Assembly (NCBI GenBank): GCA_937880705.1 | Contig: CALGRZ010000107.1 | Span: forward strand, 1-9,828 | Length of the DNA stretch: 9,828 nucleotides | Reading direction: 5' to 3' | Source: an uncultured Alistipes sp. | GTDB lineage: Bacteria; Bacteroidota; Bacteroidia; Bacteroidales; Rikenellaceae | Shown here: positions 7,134-9,828 of the stretch, piece after piece | Numbering within the stretch: the first letter of the stretch is position 1 | Layout: each line of letters opens with the position of its first letter | Notes under the pieces: model-generated | Databases searched by the model: none | What the model was told of the DNA's origin: nothing | Seen by the model: only the letters and a program-made list of their open reading frames with translations | Translations under genes and position numbers: made by a program

Positions 7134-7255
7134 TACGTTACGCTTGCCTTCGAAATCCTCACATACGTTTAAGTATGCTCCGGTTTCTCAGGCTTCGCAA
7201 GCCTTAAAATCCCTCTACGCTCGGCTTAATCGCAACGCTACGCTTGCCCTCGAAT
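7134..7255. repeat. Intergenic repeat: 20-bp imperfect direct repeat with internal hairpins
   Basis: ACGTTACGCTTGCCTTCGAA at 7134-7153 returns as ACGCTACGCTTGCCCTCGAA at 7236-7255, 18 of 20 bases identical. Between them are two small perfect palindromes, CATAC-6-GTATG (7162-7177) and AGGCTT-3-AAGCCT (7190-7204). No gene is supported on either strand. The structure suggests an intergenic dispersed repeat of the kind found between convergent genes in Bacteroidales; membership in a family cannot be shown from one copy. Confidence 0.5.
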
Positions 7256-7259
7256 AGAT

Positions 7260-7310
7260 GAGAAGGGGTTGTCCAACAAAGATGTTGAGCAACCCCTTCT
7301 CTTATTGTTT
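7260..7310. terminator. Strong hairpin terminator between convergent genes
   Basis: GAGAAGGGGTTG at 7260-7271 pairs perfectly over 12 bp with CAACCCCTTCTC at 7290-7301. A short inner stem CAAC/GTTG (7274-7277 with 7284-7287) caps it. On the plus strand it is followed by TTATTGTTT, a T-rich run that fits intrinsic termination of the efflux/PII-like transcript. On the minus strand it lies just past the stop of the dehydrogenase gene, so it probably serves both directions, with a poorer T-run on that side. Confidence 0.8.
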
Positions 7311-7317
7311 GTAGCCT

Positions 7318-8136
7318 CTACTTCAGCGGTGAGTCGGGCTCACTTGCCATCACAGCGTAGAAGAGCCTGTCGACAAGCCCCGGGAAGAACTTCTTGACCA
7401 GATGGGTGCTGCGACCCTCCCACTCCATGAGGCAGAGACGCTTGCGACGACGTATGCCGCGCTCGACGATGTGTGCCACCTGCTCGGGGGTCATCATCTT
7501 GGCCTCGTTGCGGGGTGTCTCGCCCTGTGCTGTGCCGTCGGCTGTGAGTGCCGAGAAGCGCACGTTAGAGGCTGTGAAGCCCGGGCAGGCGGTCATGACG
7601 TGAAGACCCTTCTTGAGGTTCTCGACGCGGATGGTGTCCAGGAAGCCCGTCATGGCATACTTCGAGGCCGAGTATCCCGTGCGACCGGGCAGGCCGTGTA
7701 TGCCGGCCACCGACGAGATGCCCACCAGCGAGCCCTTCGACTGCTGCAAGTAGGGCAGAGCATACTTCGTGCAATAGACCGTACCCCAGAAATTGACATC
7801 CATCAGACGGTGCAGGACACTCAAATCCAAATCGTCAAACAAAGCACGCATCGAGATTCCGGCGTTGCATATCATAACATCTATGCCGCCAAATGACTCG
7901 ACGGCCTTGTCGATGAGGGCCTTGCAATCCTCCTGCTTCGTTACATCTGTCGCCACCCAAGCGGCCTCGCCACCTGCGGCCTTAATCTCCGCAACGAGAG
8001 CCTCCAACTTGTCGGCCTGGCGTGCGCCGAGGACAACCTTTGCGCCCATCTTGGCATATTCGCGAGCCATAGCCTCGCCAATGCCCGAAGATGCTCCGGT
8101 GATAACAACCACCTTGCCGTTCAAACACTTTTTCAT
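7318..8136 (-). CDS. Short-chain dehydrogenase/reductase (classical SDR)
   Basis: This 272-residue cytoplasmic NAD(P)-dependent oxidoreductase has all classical SDR motifs: the cofactor-binding TGASSGIG (13-20), the acidic DV pair (64-65), NAG (91-93), the active-site tetrad Asn115, Ser142, Tyr155 and Lys159 (in SSVAG and GYSASKYA), and the CPGF segment (184-187) after the sixth strand. Arg39 at the end of the second strand (GAR) suggests a preference for NADP(H), an inference. The C-terminal part (about 220-272, with the basic RRRKR and a hydrophobic FFPGLVDRLFYAVM) is longer than the minimal SDR and may contact lipid or a partner. The substrate cannot be named from sequence. It starts 12 nt after the stop of the hydrolase gene upstream of it, so the two are very likely co-transcribed. 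Confidence 0.92.
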   Translation of the reverse strand: MKKCLNGKVVVITGASSGIGEAMAREYAKMGAKVVLGARQADKLEALVAEIKAAGGEAAWVATDVTKQEDCKALIDKAVESFGGIDVMICNAGISMRALFDDLDLSVLHRLMDVNFWGTVYCTKYALPYLQQSKGSLVGISSVAGIHGLPGRTGYSASKYAMTGFLDTIRVENLKKGLHVMTACPGFTASNVRFSALTADGTAQGETPRNEAKMMTPEQVAHIVERGIRRRKRLCLMEWEGRSTHLVKKFFPGLVDRLFYAVMASEPDSPLK

Positions 8137-8148
8137 CTCTATATTGTT

Positions 8149-8931
8149 TTAATCGTTAATTTCAATCGTCAGTCCATCGTGGGCCAACTCCACACCCTGC
8201 GGTAACTTCTCTGCCGATGCGGCGTGCAGACCTATCTCGTGCGAGAGATGTGTCAAAAAGGCTTTGCGTGGTTTGACACGCTTAATCAAATCCACAGCCT
8301 CCGCAACCGAGAAGTGCGAGTCGTGCGGCCTAAAACGCAGTGCATTTACCACCAGCGTATCGACACCCTCCAACTTGCGGCGCTCCGCCTCGTCTATGCC
8401 GCTGAAATCGGTGAGGTATGCCAAGCGCCCTATGCGGTAGCCCACCGAGCGAAAGCGCGACGAGTGCTGCCCGACAATGGGCGTTATCGTGATGCCCTCG
8501 ATGTTTAGCGGCATCTGCTCGTCGAAGGTGTGCAGCGCAATCACGGGTACGCCGCGGTACTTGTTTTCGGCAAAGGCGTAGTCGAAATCTTTGAGTAGCG
8601 TACGCGACGTGGGGGCATTGGCGTAGATGTGCATAGTGTGTATGGTGGGGTAGTCCACGAAGTTGAAGGCGCGCACATCGTCGATGCCTCCCGTATGGTC
8701 CTTATGCTCGTGTGTGAGCAGTATGGCGTCGATATGTCGCACCTCGGCACGTAGCATCTGCTGTCGGAAGTCGGGTCCCGCGTCGATGACAAAGCGCTTG
8801 CCCCCTACCTCGACCATCGCTGCGGTGCGCAGACGGCTGTCGCGCGGGTCGTGTGAGCGACACACGGCGCAACGACACCCTATAACAGGCACTCCCTGCG
8901 ATGTCCCAGTACCCAAGAAAGTCAGTTTCAT
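8149..8931 (-). CDS. PhnP-like metallo-beta-lactamase-fold hydrolase
   Basis: This 260-residue enzyme has the metal-binding motif HEHKDH (His74, His76, Asp78, His79) in LLTHEHKDHTGG, plus likely ligands His156 (GQHSS), Asp175 (AYLTDFSG) and His228 or His231 (LTHLSHE). It starts with MKLTFLGTGTSQGVP, typical of the PhnP/lipoate-neighbour type of MBL hydrolases, and keeps the CxCxxC cluster (Cys19, Cys21, Cys24), which in PhnP holds a structural zinc; His206 could be its fourth ligand. PhnP itself is a cyclic phosphodiesterase of phosphonate breakdown, but no phosphonate genes are here, so the substrate is open: a phosphodiester or cyclic phosphate is the best guess. The ATG begins the first beta strand, so no earlier start is needed. 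It is the first gene of a pair with the SDR. Confidence 0.9.
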   Translation of the reverse strand: MKLTFLGTGTSQGVPVIGCRCAVCRSHDPRDSRLRTAAMVEVGGKRFVIDAGPDFRQQMLRAEVRHIDAILLTHEHKDHTGGIDDVRAFNFVDYPTIHTMHIYANAPTSRTLLKDFDYAFAENKYRGVPVIALHTFDEQMPLNIEGITITPIVGQHSSRFRSVGYRIGRLAYLTDFSGIDEAERRKLEGVDTLVVNALRFRPHDSHFSVAEAVDLIKRVKPRKAFLTHLSHEIGLHAASAEKLPQGVELAHDGLTIEIND

Positions 8932-8935
8932 AGTG

Positions 8936-8943
8936 CAAATGTA
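8936..8943 (-). promoter_or_regulatory. Probable -7 box for the hydrolase/SDR transcript
   Basis: Read on the minus strand this is TACATTTG, an exact TAnnTTTG match, ending only 4 bases before the start codon at 8931. No TTTG was found at the expected distance upstream. If used, transcription would begin within a few bases of the ATG, giving a leaderless or nearly leaderless message. Confidence 0.5.
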
Positions 8944-8986
8944 ACTATTTTTTAGCGTGAAAGGTACAACGATACAAAATAAATAC

Positions 8987-8994
8987 TATATTTG
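8987..8994 (+). promoter_or_regulatory. Probable -7 box for the lipoprotein genes
   Basis: TATATTTG matches TAnnTTTG exactly and is identical to the -7 box of the efflux operon. No clear -33 TTTG lies at the right spacing. Transcription would begin near 9000 and give a leader of about 35 nt, AT-rich, before the ATG at 9035. Together with the minus-strand box it makes this a divergent promoter region. Confidence 0.6.
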
Positions 8995-9034
8995 TACTAA
9001 AGAAACTATTATTAACCGTATAAAAATTAAGATT

Positions 9035-9355
9035 ATGAAGAAGATTTTAGCTATTATGTTTGTTGCCGCATTGTTTGTTGCTTGCGGTGGCGAGAAGAAG
9101 CAGAGCGTTGAGGAGCAGGCAAAGGCAAAGATTGAGGCTGTCATCGTAGCTTTGGAGGCTGGCGATATGGAGAAGGCTGAGCAGCTTGTTGAGGTCTGCG
9201 ACGAGTGGTATGAGACACTTAGCGAGGATGATCAGAAGAAGGCCGACAAGGTGATGGAGCAGTATGAGGAGCGTATGATTGAGGCGATGATGGAGTACGA
9301 GATGGGAGAACTCGACGGCGAGATGAGCGACCTTGACTACGAGGAGGAGTGGTAG
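9035..9355 (+). CDS. Small acidic lipoprotein of unknown function, first of a tandem pair
   Basis: This 106-residue protein has a lipoprotein signal (MKKILAIMFVAALFVAC, Cys17 after the lipobox FVAC) followed by GGEKKQ, so it should be lipid-anchored in the periplasm or outer membrane. The mature part is helical and very rich in Glu and Asp, with only two Arg. It contains one copy of a module (about 29-80) with the core EAGDMEKAEQLVEVCDEWYE and then TLSEDDQKKADKVMEQYE, also found in the next gene. The acidic tail ends EEEW. The frame is open back to 8957, but that extension crosses the promoter and would bury the signal peptide, so the ATG at 9035 is chosen. Two TAG stops follow each other at the end. 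I do not recognise the family. Confidence 0.85.
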   Translation: MKKILAIMFVAALFVACGGEKKQSVEEQAKAKIEAVIVALEAGDMEKAEQLVEVCDEWYETLSEDDQKKADKVMEQYEERMIEAMMEYEMGELDGEMSDLDYEEEW

Positions 9356-9390
9356 TAGATAGATTTTAAGCTATAAATAGACAGAAAGCT

Positions 9391-9828
9391 ATGAAAAGAC
9401 TTTTAGCGATAATGGTGGCTGCTGCAATGCTGGTTGCTTGCGGTGGCGAGAAGAAGAAGGAGCTTACCGTAGAGGAGCAGGTAAAGGCTTACTACGAGCA
9501 GATGGAGAAGGTCTCTGAGGGCGATGACGCTGAGGCAGCATTGAAGCTCCTCACCGAGATTGAGACTTGGTATAATGGTCTTAGCGAGGAGGATAAGGCA
9601 AAGGCTGACGCCGCTATTATGGAGTATGAGGCTCAGCTTGCTGGCGAGTTTGAGGAGGAGTACGAGGATGACCTCGGCTGCGAAGGCATAACCGTTGGCG
9701 AGATGGCAGAATACTACGCTACACAGATGCTCGAAGCTCTTAACAATGCTGATTCTGGAGCATTTGCCGCCGTTATGGAGGAGAGCGATGCTTGGTACGA
9801 GGCTTTGGAGGAGAGAGATCAGCAGGTT
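9391..9828 (+). CDS. Acidic lipoprotein with repeated module, paralogue of the preceding gene (partial, runs off the end)
   Basis: The frame from the ATG at 9391 stays open for 146 codons to the last base of the window, so the 3' end is missing. It begins with a lipoprotein signal, MKRLLAIMVAAAMLVAC (Cys17), then GGEKKKE, closely matching the preceding protein. The module seen there occurs here at about residues 31-80 (core EIETWYNGLSEEDKAKAD) and again from about 107 (core EESDAWYEALEERDQQ, cut by the window edge). The Trp-Tyr pairs are at 60-61 and 135-136, 75 residues apart, with an acidic linker (EFEEEYEDDLG) between. It starts 35 nt after the first lipoprotein gene in the same direction, so the two are probably one operon produced by gene duplication. 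Function unknown. Confidence 0.8.
   Translation, partial: MKRLLAIMVAAAMLVACGGEKKKELTVEEQVKAYYEQMEKVSEGDDAEAALKLLTEIETWYNGLSEEDKAKADAAIMEYEAQLAGEFEEEYEDDLGCEGITVGEMAEYYATQMLEALNNADSGAFAAVMEESDAWYEALEERDQQV

Noticed and set aside
8957..9034. N-terminal extension of the first lipoprotein
   Set aside because: It overlaps the -7 box and would place 26 residues before a clear lipoprotein signal peptide.

Overview
The window looks like chromosomal DNA from a Bacteroidota, most likely an order Bacteroidales gut-type organism with fairly GC-rich genes (Alistipes/Rikenellaceae-like; this is an inference). The grounds are promoters of the Bacteroidota type (TTTG, 19 bp, TAnnTTTG), weak or absent Shine-Dalgarno sequences, AT-rich leaders in front of GC-richer genes, lipoproteins with a cysteine about 17 residues in, and the regulator / outer-membrane factor / adaptor / RND gene order common in that phylum.

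Layout. Positions 1-250 hold no convincing gene: there are 10-bp-period TCCTAT repeats and a strongly C-rich repetitive tract with a possible G-quadruplex on the minus strand. A good promoter (261-291), overlapped by an inverted repeat that could be an operator (251-278), starts a rightward operon: a TetR-family regulator (315-962), a TolC-like outer-membrane factor (998-2398), a lipoprotein membrane-fusion adaptor (2436-3458) and an AcrB-type RND transporter (3495-6665). The first three junctions are 35-37 nt. Then comes a 121-bp segment bounded by near-perfect inverted repeats starting and ending in TA (6679-6799), and a small PII-like protein (6817-7110) that probably belongs functionally to the pump.

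An intergenic stretch (7111-7317) carries a degenerate direct repeat, small hairpins and a strong terminator hairpin lying between convergent genes. On the minus strand are a short-chain dehydrogenase/reductase (7318-8136) and, upstream of it in the same likely operon, a PhnP-like metallo-beta-lactamase-fold hydrolase (8149-8931) whose likely promoter lies almost on the start codon.

A divergent intergenic region (8932-9034) drives, rightward, two tandem small acidic lipoproteins (9035-9355, and 9391 running off the end). They share a short repeated module of unknown function, and the second carries it at least twice.

Working together: the first four genes would form a self-regulated tripartite efflux system spanning both membranes, exporting hydrophobic or amphiphilic compounds, with the PII-like protein as a possible cytoplasmic sensor or modulator. 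The SDR/hydrolase pair and the lipoprotein pair are separate transcription units. The most novel-looking items are the PII-like partner of the pump, the inverted-repeat segment before it, and the tandem repeat-module lipoproteins.
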